NCBI RefSeq assembly: GCF_021347895.1
Contig: NC_067121.1
Location: 29,685,974-29,749,973 of the forward strand
Length of the DNA stretch: 64,000 nucleotides
Direction of reading: 5' to 3'
DNA from: Acanthochromis polyacanthus
Taxonomy: Eukaryota; Chordata; Actinopteri; Pomacentridae
The notes under the pieces were generated by a model. It was not told the origin of the DNA. It worked only from the letters and a program-made list of their open reading frames with translations, and did no database searches. Numbering within the stretch: the first letter of the stretch is position 1; each line of letters opens with the position of its first letter. Positions 36,650 through 48,400 of the stretch are shown one piece after another. The translations under genes were made by a program, and so were the position numbers.

Positions 36650-39600
36650 TGTGCATGTTGTTTGCGGTTTGAATCTGAATGTGTGTATTTCCCAAACAGT
36701 ATTTCTTATTGTATATACATGTTTCTGTGCACTGTGCATTTTCAGTAGACATAGTTAATACTTTGAAGTATTTAGTCCACTTTCTGTTTTATGTCAACAA
36801 ACTTTTCATCCTCTCTAATCCTTGCTTTTGCCGCGTGACTGTGGCTGCTTTGGACAACTTTTGCAGACTGTGTTGCCTTCACTGTCGCTCTGGTCGGCTT
36901 ATAGTCGAAGAGGCCTCATGTTGTGCAAAGTACATCAGGTACTGTCTGTTCCACACTGCAGGAAGCTCAGTAAAGATGAAGGAGGGATGGGATGGAGCAG
37001 TGTATAGAAGGGGATTTCCTCTGCTGCTCTGTATCTCCAACCTGCAGAGTCGGGGGAAATCATTTTTCAATCCTCCACCGGTTGAACTTCCTCCCTAATG
37101 TACTCTGCTTCTCTCTTGTGTGTTTATATCTCCCACTCCGCTCCGACTCTCACTTTCCCTCCTCTCCTCTCGCCTTCCTTCTCTGTATTTCGTGGTTCTG
37201 TTCCCATCTCTGCGTTGCGAGTTTCTTCCTCTTCACCTGCCTGGAGGTGGATCTTGTTTCACTGAAAGCCACCGGGGACCCATCTGACACATGTTGCACA
37301 CACACAATGAACACACAAGACCTCAGCTGCGGTCTTGAAACTCTCACCGCGCTGCAGTGTAATCGTAAAGCGTTGCTGAGAGCGAGCGAGATCGAGCCGT
37401 CCAGCTGTGGGCTGCTGTGATTCGCCGCCGGTGCGAGGTGAAAGAGGACGAGCCGCTGAGGGCCCTTAAAGCGCCTCTGGACCTGTCCTATCCTGCTGTT
37501 AATGGGGTGCCAGAAACGATCGGGGCCCCAGCGAGTCACGCCTCGCCGGTCACCAAAAACCGACCCTAGCCCTGGCTACTCTGACTCGACAGATTTCCTG
37601 ACCTCCGCAGGGTGGGACCGAATGCTCGCTCCCCTCAGCGGGAGAATATTTGCCACCTGGGATCTCCCCGAAGCAGCTGGCTGACCGGCTGGAGGCGGTC
37701 ATTCCTGTTGGTCCGGCAGACAGAGGCATGAGCACGCCTGCACCTCTTCAGCCGACGGGCCTTTTATTCTCAGCGACAGGTTCCCCCGCCCCACCTCCTC
37801 TCCGAAGGGCTGGAACGGGGAGGCCACGACCTCCGGGCCTGAAATTTAAACTCCTCGTAAAAACAGTTGGAAAGGGAGGAGAAAACACCCTTTCAGACAC
37901 CCATGTTTTCTCTCTTGCTCTGTTTACTTCATGCCAGGTCAGCTGAGATGAAGAAAAACAACATTCCCTTCTCGGTACCGTGTCCCACATTCTTGTAAGT
38001 TTACCTTTGTCTCTGCTTGTGACACACCTCAGGCCTGTCATGTTCCCGTGGCACAGACGGCAGCTGAATGTTTCTCACGTGGGCCTCGTACCGCTTTGGT
38101 TGTTTCTAGAACTGCAGCTGAAATTTAACAAGGTAATTTCATAGATGACAGATTTGTTCAGCGACTGGCAAGATTTTGTGTTTAGTGTTTGTATCTTTGC
38201 ACTGCTAAGATGAAAACAGAACCAACAAACAGGCGCTCAGAGACTAGAAGCAAGTCAGAACATCTGTAAGTCAAACAGTCATCTTCAGTCGTTTTGGTTG
38301 AAGTATGAGGAGGTGGTGCAAATTTGTTTTTACACAGAACCCATTTTGATTAAAGAAGACAGAAAATGCTGCATTTGTCATACTTAAAGTCCTCAATGTT
38401 TGTCAAAGTGTTGTGTTAAATTCCCACAAATACCATTTTTCATTAGAAAGTGAGAGAATGTATGTTCTATTATTAGTATTTTGGTTGGTGTTTTATTTTC
38501 TGGAGCATTTGCCCCTCACAGAGCTGCTGTGGCTTCATCCTCTCATTGTTATTGTTAGATTTAAATTTAAATAAATAATTGTCGCCCTTTAATTTGACAT
38601 TGTTCAGCATATTTACCTCCTTGAGACTGGAGTAACTTTCAAAAGTTTCACTGCTGCTTACTTCTCCAGCTCCTGTGCTGTTTACTCTGCTCAGCCTCCA
38701 TCCATCCACATAACAGCCCTAATCAAGCCATATGCCGACGCTTTGCTTTACGATTTGTTTGTATGAACAATAATACAACAAATCTGGAGGACGCCTGCAG
38801 GAATGCAGCTTTGAAATGCTCTGATGAAGTGGTAATTACTGCAGATTTATCTGTGCCGTATTCACTTGTTGAGCTAATGTGGAAACACGTTGTTATGGAG
38901 TTCGCTGTTTTGCTCTCGGAGCTGTAACAGTATGACTTTTTCCTGCAGTTTTGGCTTTGTTTTACAGATTTGGCCCAGGGGCTTTGGGCAGCGTGCTGGA
39001 TGAGGGGAGTTCCCCACTTGAAAAAGTGAAAACAAACTAAAAGTTGGACGAGGCCCAAGAGAAGAAAGTCACCTTTGGATGGAGAGAGGGAAAAAAAGAA
39101 GAGGAGGACAGGCGGTGAGGGCAGGGACCTGCACCTCCAGAAGAAACCGGAGACACCTTGGAGGGAAAAGAGAAATGCCCTTTAACTCTCCTCCACATCA
39201 CATCTGGACGAGCACAGCCGTCTTCCTCTCTCCTTTCCGTCTCCCTCCAGCATCACCACCCAAAATCCAAACCACCCACCCTTTCTCTCGCATCCGGTCC
39301 TGAACTTGGACGGACTCAGCAGCTCCAGAGGCCCGAACCTGCACCCTGTATCCATGGAAACCAGTGTGCACATCCCATAGAGACAGCCATTACATTTTTG
39401 AGGATACAGAGTTGAGTTTCACTTACACAAAAAATGATTAAACAAACACACCAAAAAATCACATTTTGATGTTAACAAAAATATTCTCATAAAATCGGTT
39501 TTATATCTTAAAAGGAAATGAAAAATTCCGCAACAGCCATCATGTTTCTGCATCTTGCCAGGAAGGAGGCCTGGACTAATCCTGTGTGTGTGCGCACTGA

Positions 39601-40950
39601 AGATATATGTGTGTTTTGCTTGCATGAGGTTTAACTGTGGGTGTGCAAACAGTGTCATGCTGCAAATCCCTTTTACAATGCCGAACAAGTTCATCGCCAT
39701 CGCTCACAGTGATGGATGATGTAGACACACTTCTGAAATTCATGATGCCCTCAGCTGAAACTCTGCCACCTGCTCCTGTCGTAGTTTACGAACTTATTAC
39801 CAACATTAAGGACATTTTTTTCACTCTAGAGGTGATTGTATCATCTTTATAAGACAAGAACATGCATTATTTGGCACTAGATCGGTTTGATAGCGCAGGA
39901 AAAAAAAGGCCTGTGGTTTTATTATTAAGTTTTATGAAGCTTATTTTGACATCCATGAGTCACAAATATTGTAGACTTTTATGATCCCTGCAGGTCTGTG
40001 TTCCCTCCTGTTGTTATTGAGCTCATCCCTATTATCTGATGGTACATTCCTTCATGTCAGCCACCTCAGCTGTGTGCATTGTTGCCTTCTTGGTCGCTAC
40101 TAATAATAGTGCTGTGGCAGAGACCAGGGATCCTCCCTGCATTTGTCTCTGGCTCTGCATGGAGAGTGGGCCCAGAGAGGGAAGCTAAGAAGCTGTTTAC
40201 CCAGCCTTTGTGCTCAGCAGGCCTCAGTGTTTGCCCTGCAGGGAGTGCCTCAGCTTCAGGGCCTTTTCGTGCACCGATGGGTGGGTGGGTGGAGTGGGGT
40301 GGCAGAGAGGAATGGGAATGACAAACCTGTTGGGTGAAGAGGGACCAGGAGAGGAGGTCAGTTTAATGAGGGGTCCATGGTGAGGTTCACTTTCTCCCTT
40401 TGCCCATCCATCAGGCGTGACAGTGGGTGACACAATCTGCTCCAGAGGCCAGGTCAGGACAAATACATGCAACAGGCTGACAAACATCTGTGCGTGTGTA
40501 CACAGTGACGTCCTGCAGGTGGATGCATTCAATCATGCATGTGTGTGTGAAAAGGCTACAGAGCAGATCTACTGGGCACAAGATCAAGGAGGGAAACCGA
40601 CTACAAGAGATGCAATATGACTACAAAGTGGTGCAAACCTCTTTCAGATTAGATGTCCTGCTCCTGTACAGGAGGGGTGGGGTCCCACATGTTCCCAGGG
40701 ACCCTTTGTCTCACAGTCCATTCACCCGTCTGTCCACCCTCACTGTCTGAGTGGCTCCTTCAAGTGGAATATAGTGAAACACTCTACATTCATCAGACAG
40801 GGAGTGTAAACACTGAAGGACACGTCTCTTGGCCGGATTCTTCCACTGGAACGCTTTTCCAGAAACGCTCCATGACCGTCCTGTATGACAGTCTCTCCCC
40901 CACCTCCCTCTCTACATCCCTCCCTCCCTCGCTGCTCCCGGCGCACGAAC
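36650..40950. other. Intergenic region between st3gal3 and candidate artn 5' exons
   Basis: Apart from the GC-rich block at 37307-37946 and small open frames at 39079-39415 with no recognised product, nothing was identified. The sequence 38040-39000 is ordinary AT-rich DNA. Confidence 0.6.
37307..37946 (+). pseudogene. Possible frameshifted gene relic, unrecognised
   Basis: A GC- and CG-rich island in AT-rich surroundings. Coding-like text runs through different frames. One frame, from an ATG at 37307 to a stop at 37418, starts MNTQDLSCGLETLTALQC. Another, open 37369-37566, holds KAPLDLSYPAVNGVPETIG. A third, 37502-37684, holds DPSPGYSDSTDFLTSAG. The last, open 37602-37946, holds PPGISPKQLADRLEAVIPVG. 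PLDLS matches the CtBP-binding consensus PxDLS. Either this is an old gene copy with frameshifts, or small introns separate the pieces (there is an acceptor-like cctccgcag at 37602-37610), or it is a CpG island with chance frames. I do not recognise the protein. Confidence 0.25.
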
Positions 40951-41541
40951 AAAAAGACATCTGAGCCATGTGGATGGGGAAGAAAACTCACAGCACTTTG
41001 TGCAGCCGCCACCTCACTCCGGTTTCACAAAGTCTCTGACAGGCGGAGAGGTGCGCAGTTTTAACACATAGCCTCCAGTCCTGCGGGGCATTGTAGACAT
41101 TGTTTGGTAGCTGTGTAGTAGACTCCTGAGAAAACATACAGCGACACAGGCTCTGATGACTGGATACCGGGGTCCTGAACAGACTTTTGATCAAAAACAA
41201 GAGACGCGCTTTCTTGGAGACGCGGACTGCAGCTGCGTAAAAGCGTGACGCGTGGAGTTTTTTTTTTCTTCTAAGTGACATATTTTCACATACGGTGCAA
41301 CGTTTTTCTTTTTGGGTTTGATATTCAAATTTAAAGTCAGCTGACACGCAAAAGAAGAAGAAAACACGACTTTCCTTTGGTTTTGTGCCAAATTATGTGA
41401 CTGCGCAGAGTCGCTCCTCGGACGTTTTGGTGTCGACCTTGACTCCTGTTGGAAAAAGACGCAGTGAGACATTTCTCGTGCTGTTATTTACTCATTAACC
41501 ATACGAGCTGTTTGGAGGCAAGACTGAACAGGTTACTGAAG
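40950..41541 (+). promoter_or_regulatory. Candidate promoter and first non-coding exon, possibly of artn
   Basis: The stretch is richer in CG dinucleotides than its surroundings (for example gacgcgctttc, gcgtgacgcgtgg). It ends at a strong splice donor, ACTGAAG followed by gtaagg, at 41541/41542. It has no long open frame. I read it as a possible transcription start region with a 5'UTR exon feeding the exon at 42152. The start is not defined and no TATA box was chosen. It could instead serve a non-coding RNA. Confidence 0.3.
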
Positions 41542-42151
41542 GTAAGGAGAGGAGAGTCATGCCTGAAAAACTGGCTTCATTTCATTTAACGATGGTTAGA
41601 CGTGAGTCAGCAGAGGCACTTCATAAGTAGTAAATTGAGGGCAAACATTTCCTTCACTTCTGACTGTTTGACTGTCTGTACTCTCCCTCTGTCTGTCCGT
41701 GTTGGATGTTTATGCCACCGCAAACAAACTCCTACCTAATTAGAGTTTATACAGGCTGTGCTCTGCCAATTGCAGTCAGCTGTAAAGGTTATTTTTCCTC
41801 GACCTGGATAAGTCAACCGCCTGGAAATGTCCATCTTAAAAAGTCGTTTGGTCTCGTATTTTGACTTAAAATAGGCTACAGCAACTAAATAACTAAAAAA
41901 TACTGTTAAATAACGTCATCTATTTCACAGTAAAGAAGCAGAAGAGGAGGTGACAGAAGCAGAAAATGAGTTGGTTCATTTGGCAGCTCCTTTGAAATAA
42001 AGTGGTGTAGAACCGTTTCATCCAGTTGTTAGGTTTCACTCAAGCGCAAAAAAGCCAACTTAAAAACTAAAATCTGAAACTTAATAGGTACATTAAAAAA
42101 AAACTAATAATTAGCCTGTATTCATGTCCCACCTTGTCTTTTCATCTTTAG

Positions 42152-42474
42152 GCTGCTGAGACTCTGCAAGAAGCCGTGACAGGACACCGGCCAGAGAAAA
42201 AAGGGGCATTTTGGCCGCGCATAAAGGGCGAGGAGGAGGCGCCTCTCGCGTTGAAGCTGAGCCGCACTCAGATGGATTCTTCATGTTTGCTTCGACCTCA
42301 GAGGAGACAGCCCGCTCTGAACATTTGCAAGCCGTGACAGCACGTAGTAAAACATGACGCACCGCAGCCTATGGATGGGCACAAACATGAGCAGCACCAA
42401 GCGTGGAAGAAGAAGAAGTGACTCTCCTGCGCTCTCCGGTGCGCACTTGGAGCAGAATGCGCACTGGACAGCTG
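42152..42474 (+). other. artn: Candidate artn 5' exon with possible upstream start codon
   Basis: A good acceptor (ttgtcttttcatctttag) precedes 42152 and a strong donor (gtaagg) follows 42474. The block is CG-rich. An ATG at 42354 opens a frame (MTHRSLWMGTNMSS...) that stays open to the donor. If spliced to 58341 it stays open through that exon and enters the artemin frame in phase. It would add 58 residues before Met1 of the 247-residue form. Two short upstream frames lie in the same exon: 42272-42337 and 42283-42357, the latter ending in a TGA that overlaps the ATG at 42354. The exon is predicted from splice signals and frame continuity only. Confidence 0.4.
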
Positions 42475-45400
42475 GTAAGGCGCGATTCAGATTCTCCAAG
42501 GTTGGCTGTGTAGTGATTTAAGACAGTGCCGCAGACTTTCAGAGAAGCAGTGCTGGATATTTATGTGCGTAAAGTTGCTGTGAAAGCAGATCTGGGCTCT
42601 TGTGTTCATTATTTGCTGTGACAACACTGAAATAATAGTAGGTAATAATGTGGGATTTTCTTTGACTTCAGAGGCTTTTTTGCTGAGTTCTAAACCTCCC
42701 TGCACGCACCTGCCAGCTGCTTTGGGCTCATTTAACTGTCCGTGTCGCTGTGACCTGGATTCAGATTTATATTCAGGGTTTATTGGATGTGTTTGTGAGA
42801 TACAGTCTGGCAAAAGATGGGAATAGCTGAGGCTGTTTATGGTTTATAAAGGGAAGTTTTATGATTTTTGGTCTGGGGTGTTTACAAGGTGCCAGGAGGG
42901 GAGTCTGAAATGTAGAGGAATCTAAATCAGTGTGACTGTGGTATTATATGTGTGTGTTCTTATGGCTGAGGAGGAAACAGTGGCAGTCAGGAAGTCTTCC
43001 AGTGTGATCCTCTTTTGTGGTGGCCTGCAAATCTAAATATCAAAGTGATGGTCAGACGCACACACACATATAGAGCTGCATGAGTTTCCCTCCTCTGCTG
43101 TGCCTCAGAGGGGATCAGGGCCAAATGAAGCCTTCTAAGCTTCAGGTGTTTTGACGTGCTGGAAGTCAAGCGCATTTCTTTTCAGACTTTGATAAAACTC
43201 AGTTAATCTCTTTGGCTTTATTAAGTCTTTTTCAGCAGGACTCTGTATTTTTTCTTCTCTCATCACACCCTCAGTTTCAGCTTCTGGTACTTTCCATCAC
43301 AAATTGTAAAGATTTGTGTTTGCAAAGATGTAAGAGAAAGCCGTAGATGATGTCTCACTGAGTCACATATTTGTAGATGAACTTCCATTCTTGTTGACTG
43401 ACTCATTGATCGGCTGACTCACGCAGTCATGCACGCTACATACTATGTCACAAACACACAGATGAGCCTCAGTTGGAGGGAGACCTCAGCTGAATGTCGC
43501 TCTGGTGTTTTATCTCCTTTCTCATCTCTTCTTGTACTTGATGAATGTCTGTGTGTCCAAGAGCTTTGCCATCGTCTGAGACATGTCGCACATCCTCAGC
43601 AACTAAATGTCTGTAAAATGTGAGGAAACATGTCGTGAAACAGCCTTGTTTTTCTTTAACCGAGGTGTTTCAGAGTCCACGGTTTGTTCTCAGGCCGAAC
43701 ATGAGAGTATCGCCTCCGCTTCAGGCATCTCACACTCCCCCGTCACGCTGCCACAGCTTTCACTTCCTCCAGTTAAAGGTCACAGGGTCAGCGGCCCTGC
43801 CGAGGGTCAGGTACAGCGAGCCGCCGTGTTCTCTTTACCAGCAGCCTGCTGATGTGTGGTCTGGTTTGTTTTAGCTGGCATGTGGCTTTACGAGAGTTAG
43901 CGTGCCGTTTGTTGGTGTTATGGGTTTAACTGCTTCTTGCTCTGATGCTGCTTTGTGTTCAGACTCACAGAGAGCCAGTGAAACATTCATGATTAAAATG
44001 ACAAAATAAGTTATTGTTATTACCATTTATTTACAAGGAAGCAGCCTCATAAATTGATTTTGATCCACTGAGGCTACAAACACGATGTGACACTGTTTGA
44101 CTTCATCTCCCAATTAGCCTCATTACTCACTAAGCTTTCAGCTTCAGGACCACTTATTAAATATTACTTTTAAGTATTTAGTTTAAAAACTCAGAGACAA
44201 ATTGATGCTTAAAAACCTCATTTATAAACTGAGATTAAGTCTTTTTTTTTAATCAAATTTGTCACATAAAAAACAGAACATCTGTTTCACATGACAACCA
44301 AGAGAACTGAAGACAAGAAAATCAAGCAAGTTCACTCACTTTTGGAGCCAAGACAAAAACAATATTTAGAACCATTTACAGTTTTTCACCAACATTATCT
44401 TTCTTTAAACAAGGATTATAATGCTTACAATTTATTTTTCATTTGATTGTGTTGAAATTTTCAGTGGTATAGCATCTCTCTCGCCAGACAAGACTTTCCG
44501 TTAACTTTTTAAAAAAGATTTAGACAACTACCAAGATTTAAATTTGCTCAGCAGCATGGTCCATATTACATAACATAATATATTTTGATATTTTGTTGCG
44601 CAGCCTTCCAATAATATATTACATACCAGGTTTATGAGTACATTCTTAACATAACTTAGATTACTAAGTGGCTAATGTGTTAGCAGCTAGTATATATACA
44701 GTATTAAATATCTGGCTTTACATCAAAACTTACACTTTTGAAATATAATACCCCATTTGCAGACATAATTCAGCTTCTGTAATTAGAATGACATTGATAA
44801 ATTACAGTAAATTACAGTTTTGTTAGCTTATTTTTCCACTTTGCACCCTTAGCATTTAGAGCTATGTAGCTAGCTAACAGGAGAGAGATGCAACTTCTGC
44901 TATGCTGCAAAAAGGACTACTTTTTTAACAAAAAAATTGAAGCATAATAGTATTTTTAAGTATTATCACCGCGTAGTTACAAAAGGAGTTAATGAATACA
45001 TGTTTCTATTTTTTTCTTCAAAAATATCAATAGAGAACAAAACATAAAAGCAAAGAAGAATGAAATATGGTAGCTCGCAACAAGTTCGTCGATGATATTT
45101 TAAATGCTATGCGCTTTAAATGAATGAAATTATAAAGCTATTAAAGTGTATTTATTATTTAATGACCATTTGTTTAGGGTCTGTTTTTTTGTATTTCTTT
45201 AATCAAATTCACATTAATGCCTAATTTCTTGAGCTGAATTGCATTGCTTCTACAAAGTCTTGGTATAAAAACTGAACCCTGAAACAAACAGAAAGCTGGA
45301 GGAGACTTAATTGCAAAAGGTGAAATGCACTAATTGCTCACCAGGCACAAAACCACAAAAAGCATAATTAAGCTAAGTGAGGGCTTCAAATTTACAGCCA

Positions 45401-48400
45401 ATAAATTCCAGTTTTGCTGGTTCCACGGCGACACTGATGCAGTCCAACATTCAACCATTAGAGCAGGGCTACAGTGTTCTCAGATTAATGGAAGTCTGTC
45501 AGTAAAAGATGAATGTGTGCTCCGTGCAGGCAGCCTTGTCTTCGGCTCGGTCTCAGCGTCGACGGCTAACGTTACTTTGGTTGTTTTGTCCCAGCGCTAA
45601 TGGAGAGAGTGCAGTGAGAGAGATTGATTATGCAACCTGAAGTGCCACAGGGCAACTCCAATCTGGAAGTGCTTAGAGTATGCAGTGAACCACAGTGATT
45701 CCTTCAGGGCAAATTGAAGGAGGCATGATCTGACAAAAAGGAATTTCAATTTGTTAGATGTATTCCTTCAGACAAATGCTTCCCATGCTACTTCTGTTTT
45801 CTGGGTGCTTGCTTTTGCAGCGCCGGACGATATCGTGTGAGCGCGCCAGGGGAATTATTTCTTTCTTTCTGATCTCAAATTGTTTTGTTGTTGTCGAGCA
45901 CTTTGGCTTCTTCAAGTTCAAACAGCTTAAATTATTTAGACCAAAGCAGCACTTAATACTTTCGAAGCCGCTGATGAAACATAACGCTGAAACTCCTGTC
46001 CTTATCGCACAATCAGACTCCTTAAAACAACTTTTTTTCTCCGAATGCAGAAGAATGTTAACTAGCCCAGAGCAGAGAGCAGCGCGTTTTGATACAATAA
46101 GCTGTATTCTTCTGAAATTAGCAGGTCAGATTCATTAATCATAGCGTCTGAGGGCTGCTTTGAACTATCAGGCCAGGTCATTAAACCCAGCCTGTCTGGG
46201 GCGCGAGCGGGCGACACGGAAACACTTTGGAGAGCGCTGGTTCACCCAGACACAAGACACACTAATAATGACTAGTGTGTGTGTTTGTGTGTGTGTCACC
46301 AATGACTTTTCTGAGCGCTACTCGAGGCTCAGTGTGGCCTTAATTTGGCAAAAAAAACAACATGAGATGGGAGCAAGAAAAGGTTGCAAGAGTGGGTGGA
46401 GTGGTTCCAAGGGAGGGGATTTCAGTGTGTGTGCACGTGTGACGTTCCAGCGCCATTTTTTAGTGTTTTTTGTTGAAGGTGTGTTTTTTGTCTGTTCCTC
46501 TTCATCCCTCTTTATTCTCCCCCTCTGTCCTCTATGAGGCCTTTTAAGCACTGCCGTCCTCACTAACACCGGAAAGTGAAATCCTACCCTCTGATCATCG
46601 CTCCAACATAGCTAAAATGTGTTCCCATTTAAGGTGAGGCTCACCCAACCGCTCTCTGTGTGGCTTCCTTTTAAAACCAACTTAATCAGGCAGGAATTTG
46701 GGTTGTTGGGGTCAGGGACACTGGGAAACAGCGTCGGCAGGGAAACAAAGTGAAGGGGAGCGAGACGGTGAGGACACAGATGTGTCGCATCAGGAGCCTG
46801 TCTTTACCTCGGTGCTCATGGGAAAACAGGGCCCTGCTCGGTGGATAATGGTGTCCCGTCTAATTTACCTGATCAGATCACAAGGCGCTTATGAGTCTGT
46901 TGCATTGTGGGTTTCCATGTGGGTAATTGGTGCTAACTGCACATAAGCTAAACTTTCCAGTGACCCTGTATGCTTAATCTTGTCTTGAAGCTGTTGTACA
47001 TTTTGCAAGCTACAGTTGATGTGGAAAATCTTGGCAGGTTCAGTACGTCTGCTTATTGTACTGGAAACGTCTTGCTCTCCTTGCTGTGCAAGTTTGTAAA
47101 GTTGATATTTGCTCCTGTGTTGGATATTAACCATCTTTAATTTGACAACTTAACTGCTAAGATGTAGGAACATGGCGAGACTGATGAAATAGGGCACCAA
47201 AGAAAAGCAGTCAGATGATAATACAGATCTTAAGGCTGCAATAAACAATTCTTTTAGGCCACTTGAATGGATTGCACACGGAACAGTGGCATTAGTTGTT
47301 ATCTTGGTATCCATTTATTCAGTACCGATGTCTAAAAAATGTAAGTCTTACATTCGCTCTTTTTGAACTTCAGTATTGGTCTCTACCATCTAATGAGTGA
47401 AGCATCTGGCTCTTTAGCAGTTACAGTTAACAAGTTAGTCATTCAGATGGATATTTCAGGTATAAGCCTTACTTTGGTTGCATACTTCACACGATTTTCT
47501 TCACCCCTTTTGCTATATACATCTTAGTGTTTTAAAAATGATCTTTGCTACAGAAAGTAAACGTAAGAACCTCCGAGCAGCAACATACAACACTAAACAT
47601 TTCAAATTTTGCTGAGGATTTGGATTGTGCAGCAAGGCAGCTCTGCTAGTTGTTCCTCCCAAACAATTCCACCTGTCACTACTTTGAGGGGACACATCAC
47701 TGCATCCTGAGCTTAGCATAAGCCAAGATGATTGTGACTGGTTTAAAGAAAAATAAACAAGCCAGAGAGTTTTTCTCCCCATAGCAGAATAATAATGTGG
47801 TGTGGTCACACCAGCGTTAGAGAATGGTCTATGTAAAACAAACCAGTTAGCTGTTAGCTTTGTCTGCTATGGGGAGCATCAGAAATGAACCAGAACAACA
47901 AAGATGTGGCCCTTAAACAGTTATCAGAAGCTGAAATACTCTGTGCAGCTGACAGTTTGTGATGAAGAACTGACACCTTTCACAATACTGATCCATTGTT
48001 TGTTTAAAAATACAGTTTAATGCAGCTTTAAACCAAATCCCAAAGCTACCTAAACCTGCCATATTTGAAAGAGAAAATTAAGAAACTCGGTAAAAATATC
48101 ACCACTATAGTCCATCAAACATTGATCATATTTTAAAGACAGCAATCATGTGCAATAATGGAATATTATTTACATTACAAGTGTGCGCAGTTGTACCTGA
48201 AAATAAAGTGGTTTTAAAAGTGTGGCTAAATTGTTAATTTGCAAAACCTCTGATTTTCTCTTTGAGAATCTTCAGCTACTGCACAGGAATGCTTTAACTA
48301 CTGTTTAGTGGCTGCACTATGTAAGCCTTCATTATATTTCCTTAGAACTCAGGACAGGTACATCAATCATTTTTGTTACTTGGTGTCTCTGAACCAGTTT

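Noticed and set aside
40224..41347. Several 90-119-codon minus-strand frames
   Set aside because: No recognisable product. They lie in the CG-enriched candidate promoter and exon region, where stop codons are rarer by composition.
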